A stretch of DNA of 64,000 nucleotides from Mesorhizobium sp. M4B.F.Ca.ET.058.02.1.1 (GCF_003952505.1 NZ_CP034450.1:4278001-4342000), one strand, 5' to 3'; positions 39,932 through 48,599 are shown, numbered from the stretch's first letter. Made by a program: numbers and translations. The notes: generated from the sequence alone by a model not told the origin.

Positions 39932-41458
39932 TCATGCGGCGCTCCGTTGCCGGCCTTCATCGGCAAGCGATGCCAGGACCATGATGTTTTCCTCCGTCAT
40001 CTCTGCCCCCGCGACTTCGCCGGTAATGCGTCCCTCGCGCACGATCAGCACCCGGTCGCAGATGCCGATCAGCTCCGGCAGCTCGGAGGAGATGACCACG
40101 ATGCCGACGCCATCGCGCGCCAGCTTGCGCAGGATGCGATGAATTTCGGCCTTGGCGCCGACATCGACGCCGCGCGTCGGTTCGTCGAGGAAGATCACCT
40201 TCGGGTCGACCGACAGCATCTTGGCGATCGCTACCTTCTGCTGGTTGCCGCCCGACAGTGTCGAAACCGGCTGACCGACATGGCCGCATTTCAGCGACAG
40301 CTGCTTGCCGATCGTTTCCGCCCGATGCTTCTCGCGCCGCTCGTTGATGAGGCCGAAGCGCGTGGCGATCCGGTCGACCGCCAGCGCCGAAATGTTGGCG
40401 GCGATCGACATGTCGAGAAACAGCCCGTCGCCCTTGCGGTCTTCGGACAGGTAGACGATGCCCGCGGCGATGCTGTCGCCATAGTGTGTCAGCGACAGGC
40501 GCTCGCCGCGCAGGCTGACATCGCCGGTCACCTCACCTTCGAGCCGGCAGATGCCTTTGACGATCTCGCTGCGGCCGGCGCCGATCAGGCCGCCAATGCC
40601 CAGGATTTCGCCCTTGCGCAGCTGAAAGCTAATGTCGCGGAAGGCAGTCGCCTCGCAGAGGCCGACGATCTCGAGCAATATGTCTTCGGACCGTTCATCG
40701 TCGCGCAGCTTCTCGGGGTAGAGGCTGTCGATGACGCGGCCGACCATGGAGGCGACAACTTGTTCGGGAGTCGTCCCTGCTATGTCGAGCGTGGTGATGT
40801 AGCGGCCGTCGCGCAGCACCGTGACGCGGTCGCAATTGTCGAAGATCTCGGCCATGCGGTGCGAGATGTAGATGATGCCGATGCCTTCGCCGGCAAGCTG
40901 GTGAATGATCTCGAACAGTTTTTGGGCCTCGCGCTCGGTCAGCGCTGCCGTCGGTTCGTCGAAGATAAGGATGCGGCAATCGAGCGTCAGCGCCTTGGCG
41001 ATCTCGACCATTTGCTGCTGGGAAATGGACAGATTGCGTACCATCGCGGTCGGATCGATGTGGCCAAGCCGCGCCAGGATCGCCGTCGCGCGCTTCTCGA
41101 GGTCGCGGTAGTTCATCAGCACCGCCTTGCTGGCGTTGGTGATCGACATGAAGATGTTCTCGGCCACCGAGATATCGGGGCACAGCGCGATCTCCTGGTG
41201 AACAAAGCCGATGCCAAGCTTCTGCGCCGCCAGCGGCGAGGAGATAGAGACGGAGCGGCCATCGACCTGGATGTCGCCGCTGTCCGGCGACAAGATGCCG
41301 TCGATCACCTTCATCAGCGTCGACTTGCCGGCGCCGTTCTCGCCGGCAATGGCGTGGATTTCACCGGCGCGCAGCTCGAATCCGACATCGCGCAAGGCAC
41401 GGACAGGGCCGAACGATTTGCTGAGGCCGGATATTTTGAGGAGGACCGGGGTTTCCAC
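39932..41458 (-). CDS. Sugar ABC transporter ATPase (RbsA/MglA-like, two ATPase halves)
   Basis: A 508-residue protein with duplicated nucleotide-binding domains. The first half has Walker A GENGAGKST, signature LSISQQQMVEIAKAL and Walker B ILIFDEPTAAL. The second half has a degenerate Walker A (GLIGAGRSE) but intact LSGGNQQKVAIAKML and VIFLDEPTRGVDVG. This asymmetry is normal for RbsA/MglA. It lies 69 bases after the binding-protein gene, with a strong hairpin between. Confidence 0.95.
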   Translation of the reverse strand: METPVLLKISGLSKSFGPVRALRDVGFELRAGEIHAIAGENGAGKSTLMKVIDGILSPDSGDIQVDGRSVSISSPLAAQKLGIGFVHQEIALCPDISVAENIFMSITNASKAVLMNYRDLEKRATAILARLGHIDPTAMVRNLSISQQQMVEIAKALTLDCRILIFDEPTAALTEREAQKLFEIIHQLAGEGIGIIYISHRMAEIFDNCDRVTVLRDGRYITTLDIAGTTPEQVVASMVGRVIDSLYPEKLRDDERSEDILLEIVGLCEATAFRDISFQLRKGEILGIGGLIGAGRSEIVKGICRLEGEVTGDVSLRGERLSLTHYGDSIAAGIVYLSEDRKGDGLFLDMSIAANISALAVDRIATRFGLINERREKHRAETIGKQLSLKCGHVGQPVSTLSGGNQQKVAIAKMLSVDPKVIFLDEPTRGVDVGAKAEIHRILRKLARDGVGIVVISSELPELIGICDRVLIVREGRITGEVAGAEMTEENIMVLASLADEGRQRSAA

Positions 41459-41488
41459 TGAGGTTCTCGCCTGCTCAGGAATGGTTGA

Positions 41489-41516
41489 GGCAACCGCGCC
41501 GGACGGCGCGGTTGCC
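41489..41516 (-). promoter_or_regulatory. Intra-operon hairpin after the binding-protein gene
   Basis: GGCAACCGCGCC, loop GGAC, GGCGCGGTTGCC: a perfect 12-bp stem, with no T-tract, 11 bases after the stop. In sugar importers such hairpins protect the binding-protein mRNA end or partly stop transcription, raising binding-protein output over the membrane parts. Confidence 0.7.
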
Positions 41517-41527
41517 CGCGGGACGGA

Positions 41528-42547
41528 TCAGCTTGGATCGCGGCCTTGCATGTATTTGTTCAGGTCGAACGAGTCGGCGTTCTCCTTGGTGATGACGGCG
41601 AAGCCGTTATCGGCGAAGGGGATGCTCATCGGGTTGTAGCCCGACGTCTTGTAGTCGTTGAACGGGTCGATCAGTTCCGGATGCGCCGCCATGAAGGTGG
41701 CGACGAAGCCGAGATAGCCCTGCATGCCCTGGTTCGGGCTCAGCGCCATGTGGATGTTGCCGGCCTTGATCTGCTCCAGCGTCGCCGGGGTGATGTCGGC
41801 ATGCATGATCAGCACCTTGGCCTTGGCCTCGAGGACGGCGGCGACCGCGCCCTCGGCCGAGCCGGCTTCCGGAATCCACAGCGCCTTCAGGTTCGGATTG
41901 GCCTGCAGCATCGAGGCCACCGCCTTGTTGGCGACATTGGCGTCCTGGTTGGAGGCCTGGCGGCCGACCAGCTTCATCTTAGGATAGTTCTTGGCGAGAT
42001 AGTCGATGAAGGCGGTGACGCGCAGGTCGTGGTTGCTCTGCCCCGGATTCTCCAGCACGCCGTATTCGGCGTCGTCGCCGACTTGCTTGACGATCTCCTC
42101 GGCGGCGAATTTGGCTTCCGCCAGATTGTCCGAGGTGATGTAGGACACGCGCTTGGATTTCGGCGAGTCGGCGGCGAAGGTGACGACGGTGGTGCCGTTC
42201 TCGACGGCGCGGTTGATCGGCTCGATGAACGGATCGGCCTGCATCGGGTGCAGCAGCACGCCGGCCGGCTTCTTGATCAGATCCTGTTCGAATGAGGCGA
42301 TCTGCTTTGCGATGTCGTAGTCAGGCGTGCCCGAAAACACGGTCTTGCAGCCCATCGCCTGGGCGGCCTGCTTGAAGCCCTGATAGACCGGCACCCAATA
42401 GGGATGCGCGGAGACCATGACGTTCATCACATAGGTCTCGTCCGGCTTGCACTGAAACTTGCTCTCTGCCGACGCGGCGCCTGGCATCGCCAAGGTCAGC
42501 GTCATCATGGCGGCGCTCAATGCGCCCGCCAGCCCAATCCTGTTCAT
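41528..42547 (-). CDS. Periplasmic sugar-binding protein (RbsB-like)
   Basis: A 339-residue solute-binding protein. Residues 1-27 are a signal peptide (MNRIGLAGALSAAMMTLTLA, cleavage near ASA before ESKFQC). The mature part is a type I periplasmic fold: TYVMNVMVSAHPYWVPVYQG, then AQAMGCKTVFSGTPDYDIAK, VTFAADSPKSKRVSYITSDN, and LKALWIPEAGSAEGAV. GGAGG stands 5 bases before ATG 42547. It is the first gene of the nine-gene operon. The ligand is not known, but all companions point to a sugar or polyol. Confidence 0.94.
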   Translation of the reverse strand: MNRIGLAGALSAAMMTLTLAMPGAASAESKFQCKPDETYVMNVMVSAHPYWVPVYQGFKQAAQAMGCKTVFSGTPDYDIAKQIASFEQDLIKKPAGVLLHPMQADPFIEPINRAVENGTTVVTFAADSPKSKRVSYITSDNLAEAKFAAEEIVKQVGDDAEYGVLENPGQSNHDLRVTAFIDYLAKNYPKMKLVGRQASNQDANVANKAVASMLQANPNLKALWIPEAGSAEGAVAAVLEAKAKVLIMHADITPATLEQIKAGNIHMALSPNQGMQGYLGFVATFMAAHPELIDPFNDYKTSGYNPMSIPFADNGFAVITKENADSFDLNKYMQGRDPS

Positions 42548-42902
42548 TCTCTCCTCCGGGTTCCCCGACGATGAAAAGCCTCGTCGTATCAGCTTTGCAA
42601 GAAATTTCAGGATATGAAATCTCTGGCAACGTTGAATACGGCGGGATTTGTTGCGTGTCAACGATGTTGCATGAAATATCAGATGGTGAAATTTCTTGCA
42701 GTGCGCGTCGACCAGCTGCAGCGTCGTCGGCAAGAGGCTGCATCGTTTGCCTTGCGGGTGAGCGACCGAAAGCCAGGACATTCGATCCGGTGCGCAGTTG
42801 CCTGGAGGGAGAGCACCTCTTCTTCACCGGCCGCAATTCTTGCGTGTTGAAGCAACGGCACAGTTCTCTTATTGTCGCCGGAAATTTCCGGGGGATTTTG
42901 AC
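42548..42902. other. 355-base divergent intergenic region
   Basis: It contains the binding-protein ribosome-binding site, a leader of about 80 bases, and the operator/promoter block. From 42701 to 42902, before the rightward gene, I see nothing definite beyond GGGGGA just ahead of the ATG at 42903. Confidence 0.6.
42596..42700 (-). promoter_or_regulatory. Operon promoter bracketed by two operator pairs
   Basis: On the minus strand, TTGACA (42656-42661), 17 bases, TATTCA (42633-42638). Operator pair A: AGAAATTTC (42600-42608), 6 bases, TGAAATCTC (42615-42623). Pair B: TGAAATATC (42672-42680), 6 bases, TGAAATTTC (42687-42695). Both pairs have a 15-base period. The outer ends TGCAAGAAATTTC (42596-42608) and GAAATTTCTTGCA (42688-42700) are perfect reverse complements. 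Pair A sits just after the -10 and pair B just before the -35, a layout suited to repression, possibly by looping. Confidence 0.75.
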
Positions 42903-43433
42903 ATGCCTTTCCTGCTTGCTATCCTTGGCGTGTTGGGAGCGGCCGCGTTCTGGTGGTACCGGATGAAGGCCATGAACGAGGCCGCGCGCGAGGTCGCCGA
43001 CGTCGTCGGCCGCGTTCAGGGCAACATCCGCCGCAAGAAGCTGCGCAAGCAGGCGGCGCTGTCGCCGCTGACGGCGATCGACAATCCCGTTGTGGCGGCG
43101 GCGACGCTGATCACCGCCATCGTGTCGGAACAGGGGCCCATCCTGCCGCAGCGCGAAGCCGTCATCCGCGAGGTGATTTCGGGGATTGCGGATGGCCAGA
43201 AGAAGACCGACGAGGCCGTCGTCTACGCCAAGTGGGCAACGGCGCAGATCGACGACACGACGATCGTCATCGACAAGCTGGCGCCGTTCCTGCGCGAGCG
43301 CCTCGACCCGCACGAAAGGGAAGATCTGCTGCAGATGCTCAATCGCGTCGCAAAGGGCGGCGAGCAGGGCCTGAAGATACCGGACCAGCGGATGCTGCGG
43401 CTGCGGCAGAAGCTTGGGTTCGAGGTGAATTGA
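42903..43433 (+). CDS. Membrane-anchored protein of unknown function
   Basis: A 176-residue protein: one N-terminal transmembrane helix (MPFLLAILGVLGAAAFWWYR), then a cytoplasmic domain rich in charged helices (EVADVVGRVQGNIRRKKLRK, NPVVAAATLITAIVSEQGPI, LPQREAVIREVISGIADGQK). The cytoplasmic part recalls the TerB/DjlA-like helical fold by eye, but this is weak. GGGGGA lies 7 bases before the ATG. It is transcribed away from the sugar operon and probably unrelated. Confidence 0.75.
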   Translation: MPFLLAILGVLGAAAFWWYRMKAMNEAAREVADVVGRVQGNIRRKKLRKQAALSPLTAIDNPVVAAATLITAIVSEQGPILPQREAVIREVISGIADGQKKTDEAVVYAKWATAQIDDTTIVIDKLAPFLRERLDPHEREDLLQMLNRVAKGGEQGLKIPDQRMLRLRQKLGFEVN

Positions 43434-43576
43434 TCCAGGCGACCACCGATCTTTGAACTGAAGGCAGTTGTGCCTACATCAGGGTGGGCATGCCCAACCG
43501 TGGGGAAATAGAGGGAAGCAATTGCCAGCGCGGCTGCCGAATTGGCCGATTTGATTGACGCGCTGTTGGAGACAGG

Positions 43577-43678
43577 TTGCGCAAATCCAGGGTCGGCAGG
43601 TGGGTGCTCGGCATGCTGGCCGCCGTAGCGGTCTTCTATTACCTTCTTTGGCTGCTAGATCGCTTCCCCTTTCAGTAG
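43577..43678 (+). CDS. Possible 33-aa single-helix membrane protein
   Basis: A TTG start preceded by GGAG at 5 bases encodes a basic MRKSRVGRWVLG head, then the helix MLAAVAVFYYLLWLLD, ending RFPFQ. The pattern (basic N-terminus, one hydrophobic helix, short tail) is that of real small membrane proteins. It overlaps the 3' end of the convergent hydroxylase gene by 24 bases. It could also be chance. Confidence 0.4.
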   Translation: MRKSRVGRWVLGMLAAVAVFYYLLWLLDRFPFQ

Positions 43679-44917
43679 CCGCGGCGTGTCGCCGGACAGG
43701 CCCGAGGCCTGGCGGATGAAAAAGTCCTTCAGCTTCGGCATGCGCTCGACGAGGCCGAGGCCGATGTCGCGCGCCGCGCGCAGCGGGCCGATGTCGTTGG
43801 AGAACAGCCGGTTCAGCACATCGGTGGTGACGCCCATCTGCACGGTGTCGAAGCGCCGCCATTGCTGGTAGCGTTCGAGCACGTCGAGCGCGCCGATGTC
43901 CTGGCCCAGCCGGTCGGCCTCGACCACCACCTCGGCCAGCGCCGCCACATCCTTGAAGCCGAGGTTGAGCCCCTGGCCGGCAATCGGGTGGATGCCGTGC
44001 GCGGCATCGCCGGCAAGCGCGATGCGGGGCGCGACGAAGGCGCGGGCAAGGGTCAGCCCAAGCGGCCAGGCGCGCGGCTTGTCGGCGGCATGGATCTCGC
44101 CCAGCCTGAGGCCGAAATGCAGCTCCAACTCGTGCTCGAAGACAAGGTCGTCGCCCTCGACCAGCTTCCGCGCATCCTCGGTGCGTTCGACCCAGACGAT
44201 GGAGGAGCGGTTGCGGCCGTCCTTGTCGGGCTTCAGAGGCAGCGTCGCGAAGGGGCCGGCGGGCAGGAAATGCTCTTCGGCGCGGCCATTGTGCGGCCGT
44301 TCATGCGCCACGGTGCAGACGATACCGGATTGGCCGTACTCCCACTTCACCGTCTTGATGCCGGCCATGTCGCGCAGCTTCGAGTTGACGCCATCGGCAG
44401 CGACCAGCAGTCGCGCCTTCAAGGTCGCGCCGTCCGCCAGATGCACGGTGATGCCGGCGCCGTCGATTTCGAAGGCGCTGACGGCGAGACCTTCGATGAT
44501 GTCGATGCCGAGTTTTTCGGCGCGCCGGCGCAGCGCGCCGTTCAGGTCCCTGTTGGCGACCATGTGGGCGAAGGGCTCGCCGGGCGCCACTTCGCCGTCA
44601 AAGGTCAGGAACACCGGCCGCACCGGATCGGCGGTGCGCGAATCGGTGATGATCATTTCGGTGATCGCCTGCGCTTCCGGCGCGATCTCGCTCCAGACGC
44701 CGAGTTGCTCCAGCATGCGGCAGGCGGCGGCGGCGATCGCCGAGGCGCGGCCATCCTTTTGCCAGACGCCGGCGGGCGCCGCGTCGACGACGGCGACGGC
44801 GAGGCTGGGGCGTGCCTGCTTCAGCGAAACCGCGCTGGCCAGCCCGACATAGCCGGCGCCGGCGACCAGCACGTCGAGCGAGGCTCTCGATCCTGCATCT
44901 GCCTTACGGTCAACCAT
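43655..44917 (-). CDS. UbiH/COQ6-family FAD monooxygenase
   Basis: A 420-residue flavin hydroxylase probably acting in ubiquinone ring hydroxylation. It has the FAD fold VLVAGAGYVGLASAVSLKQA, the DG motif LLVAADGVNSKLRDMAGIKT, and the GD motif IALAGDAAHGIHPIAGQGLN with LGFKDVAALAEV, the UbiH/UbiF/VisC/COQ6 signature. Which ring position it modifies cannot be told. The gene is convergent with the unknown membrane protein gene, and divergent from tesB across a hairpin repeat. Confidence 0.92.
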   Translation of the reverse strand: MVDRKADAGSRASLDVLVAGAGYVGLASAVSLKQARPSLAVAVVDAAPAGVWQKDGRASAIAAAACRMLEQLGVWSEIAPEAQAITEMIITDSRTADPVRPVFLTFDGEVAPGEPFAHMVANRDLNGALRRRAEKLGIDIIEGLAVSAFEIDGAGITVHLADGATLKARLLVAADGVNSKLRDMAGIKTVKWEYGQSGIVCTVAHERPHNGRAEEHFLPAGPFATLPLKPDKDGRNRSSIVWVERTEDARKLVEGDDLVFEHELELHFGLRLGEIHAADKPRAWPLGLTLARAFVAPRIALAGDAAHGIHPIAGQGLNLGFKDVAALAEVVVEADRLGQDIGALDVLERYQQWRRFDTVQMGVTTDVLNRLFSNDIGPLRAARDIGLGLVERMPKLKDFFIRQASGLSGDTPRLLKGEAI

Positions 44918-44945
44918 GGCAAATTCCTTTCACGGCTCTGTCTAC

Positions 44946-44989
44946 GCATGTCGCTGCCCCAAAACCGCTGCCACTTTTGGGCGACATGC
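44946..44989. repeat. Rhizobial hairpin repeat, GCATGTCG type
   Basis: GCATGTCG (44946-44953) and CGACATGC (44982-44989) are perfect complements, with an inner CCCAAAA/TTTTGGG stem. It sits between divergent genes upstream of tesB. The pattern is known to me as a dispersed rhizobial repeat; one copy is in this window. Confidence 0.65.
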
Positions 44990-45082
44990 CTAGTCTACAG
45001 CCTGCCGCACCACGCCGGTCTTGACTGCCCGCCCTTCCTGTCCGAAACCGCCATAACATCTTTTGCGGCTGGAGCGTGAAAC

Positions 45083-45946
45083 ATGACGGCGGCCATGGAC
45101 GAGCTACTCGACATTCTCGACCTCGAGCAGCTCGAACACAATCTGTACCGTGGTCGCAGCCCCAAGCTCGACTGGCAGCGGGTCTTCGGCGGCCAGACGA
45201 TCGCCCAGGCGCTGGTCGCCGCCCAGCGCACCGTCGAGCCAGAGCGCCACGTGCATTCGCTGCACGGCTATTTCATGCGGCCCGGCGACACCAAGGTGCC
45301 GATCATCTACGAGGTCGACCGCATCCGCGACGGCGGCTCCTTCACCACGCGGCGCGTGGTGGCGATCCAGCACGGCCAGGCGATCTTCTCGCTGGAGGCC
45401 TCATTCCAGCAGGACGAGGTCGGCCTCGAGCACCAGGTGCCGATGCCGCAGGATGTGCCGGCGCCCGACAATCTGCTCAGCCAGCGCGAACTGCTCGGCA
45501 AGTTCGGCGAAGCGGTCCCCGAAGGCATCAAGCGCTACTGGGACCGCGACCGGCCGATCGAGATGAAGCCGGTGATGCTGAAGCACTACACCAGCCGCGA
45601 AAAGCTGGAGCCGAAGCAGAACATCTGGATCCGCACCACCGGCCCGGTGCCGGCCGACCGCGCCACCCGGGCGGCAGTGCTCGCCTATCTCTCCGACATG
45701 ACGCTGCTCGACACCTCGACCTTCGCGCATGGCCGCGCCATCTTCGACCGCGACATCCAGGCCGCGAGCCTCGACCACGCCATGTGGTTCCATCGCAGCC
45801 ACCCGCTCGACGACTGGATCCTCTACACGCAGGACAGCCCCTCCACGCAGGGCTCGCGCGGCTTCACGCGCGGCTCGCTGTTTGCCCGTGACGGCACGCT
45901 GATCGCCTCGGTTGCCCAGGAAGGCCTGATCCGGCTGAAGCGCTGA
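45083..45946 (+). CDS. tesB: Acyl-CoA thioesterase II
   Basis: A 287-residue double-hot-dog thioesterase that hydrolyses medium- and long-chain acyl-CoA. The N-terminal half has LEQLEHNLYRGRSPKLDWQR and VFGGQTIAQALVAAQRTVEP; the C-terminal half has the catalytic Asp in QAASLDHAMWFHRSHPLDDW and the Gln/Thr-bearing YTQDSPSTQGSRGFTRGSLF. Full length. It stands alone between the hydroxylase and the glnK-amtB operon. Confidence 0.95.
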   Translation: MTAAMDELLDILDLEQLEHNLYRGRSPKLDWQRVFGGQTIAQALVAAQRTVEPERHVHSLHGYFMRPGDTKVPIIYEVDRIRDGGSFTTRRVVAIQHGQAIFSLEASFQQDEVGLEHQVPMPQDVPAPDNLLSQRELLGKFGEAVPEGIKRYWDRDRPIEMKPVMLKHYTSREKLEPKQNIWIRTTGPVPADRATRAAVLAYLSDMTLLDTSTFAHGRAIFDRDIQAASLDHAMWFHRSHPLDDWILYTQDSPSTQGSRGFTRGSLFARDGTLIASVAQEGLIRLKR

Positions 45947-46102
45947 GCAGATAGCCGACTTTCGGTTCAAGCCCACTGAACAGGCATTTTTGAAAATTTG
46001 CCTATTTTTTAATCATTTGTCCTGCCGCGACTCTGAACAGTCGGCATGGAAATGCCCCTCAATTCCTTTGTTTACAACAGGTTAACGGGCTGCTTCGGCA
46101 AT

Positions 46103-46118
46103 TGGCACGGAGCTTGAA
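46103..46118 (+). promoter_or_regulatory. Sigma-54 (-24/-12) promoter of glnK-amtB
   Basis: TGGCACGGAGCTTGAA: TGGCACG-N4-TTG matches the RpoN consensus except for A in place of C at the -12 GC. It lies 86 bases before glnK. RpoN with NtrC control of glnK-amtB under nitrogen limitation is established in rhizobia; no NtrC site could be placed confidently. Confidence 0.75.
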
Positions 46119-46197
46119 TCCTGTTGCGCACTTTCCGGCTCTCATGAGGATCGGTGAAGGTGTGCAAACGCGGGGGACCCGCAACAGCAAAGGGTGA

Positions 46198-46542
<345 letters not shown>

Positions 46543-46573
46543 GCGGCGATCCCCCATTCCAACGGAGAGTTCA

Positions 46574-47920
46574 ATGAATATTCCTTCCACCTTTAAGACG
46601 ACGGGGCGCGCGACTGCTCTCGGCGCGCTCGCCCTGACGGCCCTGGGCACGGTCGCCGCCTTCGCGCAGGAAGCCGCGGCTCCGGCAGCGGCGCCCGCCA
46701 CGCCGGCGCCAACGCTCGACACCGGCAACACCGCCTGGATGCTGACCTCGACGGCGCTGGTGCTGATGATGACCATCCCGGGCCTGGCGCTGTTCTACGG
46801 CGGCATGGTGCGCAAGAAGAACGTGCTCGCCACCATCATGCAGAGCTTCGCCATCACCTGCCTGGTGACGGTGCTGTGGTTCATGTTCGGCTATTCGCTG
46901 GCCTTTTCCGACGGCGGCAGCACCAATGCCTATGTCGGCGGCTTCTCCAAGTTCTTCCACCACGGCATCACCACCGCGACGCTGTGGCTGCCGGGCGTGG
47001 CGAACATTCCTGAATTCGTCTTCTCGATGTTCCAGCTGACCTTCGCCATCATCACGCCTGCGCTGATCGCCGGCGCCTTCGCCGAGCGCATGAAATTCTC
47101 GGCCCTGCTCATCTTCATGGGCCTGTGGCTGGTGTTCGTCTATGCGCCGATCGCCCACTGGGTGTGGGGCGGCGGCTTCCTCGGTTCGGCCGGCGTTCTC
47201 GACTTTGCCGGCGGCACGGTCGTCCACATCAACGCCGGTGTCGCGGGTCTGGTCTGCGCCCTCGTCCTCGGTAAGCGCGAGGGCTACGGCACCGCCAACA
47301 TGGCGCCGCACAACCTCGTCTATTCGGTCATCGGCGCTTCGCTGCTGTGGGTTGGCTGGTTCGGCTTCAACGCCGGTTCGGAACTGGCCGCCGACGGCCT
47401 CGCCGGCGCCGCGATGCTGAACACCCAGGTCGCCACCGCCGCAGCGGCGCTCGCCTGGATGTTCGCCGAATGGATCATCGCCAAGAAGCCGAGCGTGCTC
47501 GGCATCATCTCGGGCGCCGTCGCCGGCCTGGTCGCCGTGACGCCCGCCTCCGGCTTCGTCAATCCGACCGGCGCCTTCATCATCGGCATCGTCGCCGGCG
47601 TCGTCTGCTATATCTCGGCCGTCAAGGTGAAGCACATGCTCGGCTATGACGACTCGCTCGATGCCTTCGGCGTGCACGGCGTCGGCGGCATCATCGGCGC
47701 GCTGCTCACCGGCGCGCTGGCCGATCCCGAGATCAACGCGCTCGGCAAGGGCGCCTCGGTCGGCACCCAGATCTACGGCATCGTCTTCACTATCCTGTGG
47801 ACGGCGATCGCGACCTTCGTGATCCTCTACATCGTCAAGGCCCTGGTCGGCCTGCGTCCGAGCAGCCAGGAAGAAATCGAAGGCCTCGACATCAGCCAGC
47901 ACGGCGAAGTGGTGCCGTGA
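46574..47920 (+). CDS. amtB: Ammonium transporter AmtB
   Basis: A 448-residue channel of the Amt/Mep/Rh family with 11 helices after an N-terminal signal-like segment (residues 1-31, GALALTALGTVAAFAQEAAA) and a Pro/Ala linker. Visible are GNTAWMLTSTALVLMMTIPG, ALFYGGMVRKKN, DFAGGTVVHINAGVAGLV (first pore histidine) and DDSLDAFGVHGVGGIIGALL (second pore histidine). The start at ATG 46574 follows GGAGAG. Co-expression with glnK from the sigma-54 promoter is expected. Confidence 0.97.
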   Translation: MNIPSTFKTTGRATALGALALTALGTVAAFAQEAAAPAAAPATPAPTLDTGNTAWMLTSTALVLMMTIPGLALFYGGMVRKKNVLATIMQSFAITCLVTVLWFMFGYSLAFSDGGSTNAYVGGFSKFFHHGITTATLWLPGVANIPEFVFSMFQLTFAIITPALIAGAFAERMKFSALLIFMGLWLVFVYAPIAHWVWGGGFLGSAGVLDFAGGTVVHINAGVAGLVCALVLGKREGYGTANMAPHNLVYSVIGASLLWVGWFGFNAGSELAADGLAGAAMLNTQVATAAAALAWMFAEWIIAKKPSVLGIISGAVAGLVAVTPASGFVNPTGAFIIGIVAGVVCYISAVKVKHMLGYDDSLDAFGVHGVGGIIGALLTGALADPEINALGKGASVGTQIYGIVFTILWTAIATFVILYIVKALVGLRPSSQEEIEGLDISQHGEVVP

Positions 47921-47967
47921 GCCTATCGACCATCCGGCGCCGGCATCCTCCCGCCGGCGGCGGATCC

Positions 47968-48019
47968 GTTTCACGCAATTCCGACCGAAGCCGCTACGCA
48001 TTTTTCCGGAATTGCTCAA
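47968..48019. repeat. Rhizobial hairpin repeat, GCAATTCCG type
   Basis: GCAATTCCG (47975-47983) and CGGAATTGC (48007-48015) pair perfectly, 50 bases after amtB and before its terminator. Another dispersed repeat type known from rhizobia; only copy here. Confidence 0.6.
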
Positions 48020-48057
48020 CAATCCCGTCGTGACGCTCCGAAAGGTGCTCACGCATT

Positions 48058-48092
48058 GAGGCCCGGAAACATCTTCCGGGCCTCCTTTTTTG
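48058..48092 (+). terminator. Rho-independent terminator of glnK-amtB
   Basis: GAGGCCCGGAA, loop ACATC, TTCCGGGCCTC, then CTTTTTT: a perfect 11-bp stem with a T-run, 138 bases after amtB. The 328-base amtB to 48249 gap holds only this and the hairpin repeat. Confidence 0.93.
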
Positions 48093-48248
48093 GAAAATCG
48101 TGCGCCTCAATTGGGCGAACGAGGAATCGTTTCACGCGATCACGGTCGCGTGATGTGCCAGCGGAAAGAAACATTGGGCCTTCCGGCTCCGTACTGGGGT
48201 AGCGACCGCCGTTCTGGCGCTCGCTAACAACAGGGAAGGAACCAACCG

Positions 48249-48524
48249 ATGAACATCAAGAGCATCTTCCTCGGAGCACTCGCTCTCTCCATGGTCAGCG
48301 GCGCCGCATTGGCCGGTGCTCTCGACGAACCGGACAACATGGCGCCATTCTTCACCGATACCGGCATGAAAACCATGAAGCCGGAAGCCGATTTCAAGGC
48401 GGCCTGGGCTGCGACGGCCAAAGACAAGCAAGACATGATGATGAAGGAGTGCCAGGACGCGGCGATGAGCAAGCCTCATGCCGAATTCTGCGCCAACTTG
48501 ATGATGTACGCCGGTCACAAGTGA
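48249..48524 (+). CDS. Small exported protein, Met/Lys-rich
   Basis: A 91-residue protein. Residues 1-22 are a signal peptide (MNIKSIFLGALALSMVSGAA then LA, cleavage before GALDEP). The mature chain (about 69 residues) is rich in Met, Lys and Asp (DKQDMMMKECQDAAMSK) with two cysteines likely in a disulfide. AGGGAAGGA lies before the ATG. No family was recognised; the methionine cluster could suggest metal binding, but this is only a guess. Confidence 0.75.
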   Translation: MNIKSIFLGALALSMVSGAALAGALDEPDNMAPFFTDTGMKTMKPEADFKAAWAATAKDKQDMMMKECQDAAMSKPHAEFCANLMMYAGHK

Positions 48525-48579
48525 TTGCTACAGATCGGTTCCAGACGGGCCCGATCGCATCCTTGTTCCAATGAGAGAT

Positions 48580-48599
48580 GGCGGGCCGCGCGGCCCGCC
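48580..48599 (+). terminator. GC hairpin after the 91-aa exported protein
   Basis: GGCGGGCC, GCGC, GGCCCGCC, then TTCGTCG: a perfect 8-bp stem 56 bases past the stop. The T-tract is weak, so it is a likely but not certain terminator. Confidence 0.55.

Noticed and set aside
31216..42547. Complete erythritol (ery) or lsr operon
   Set aside because: Shares gene families but lacks EryC-type racemase, TpiB/RpiB and LsrG; the substrate remains open.
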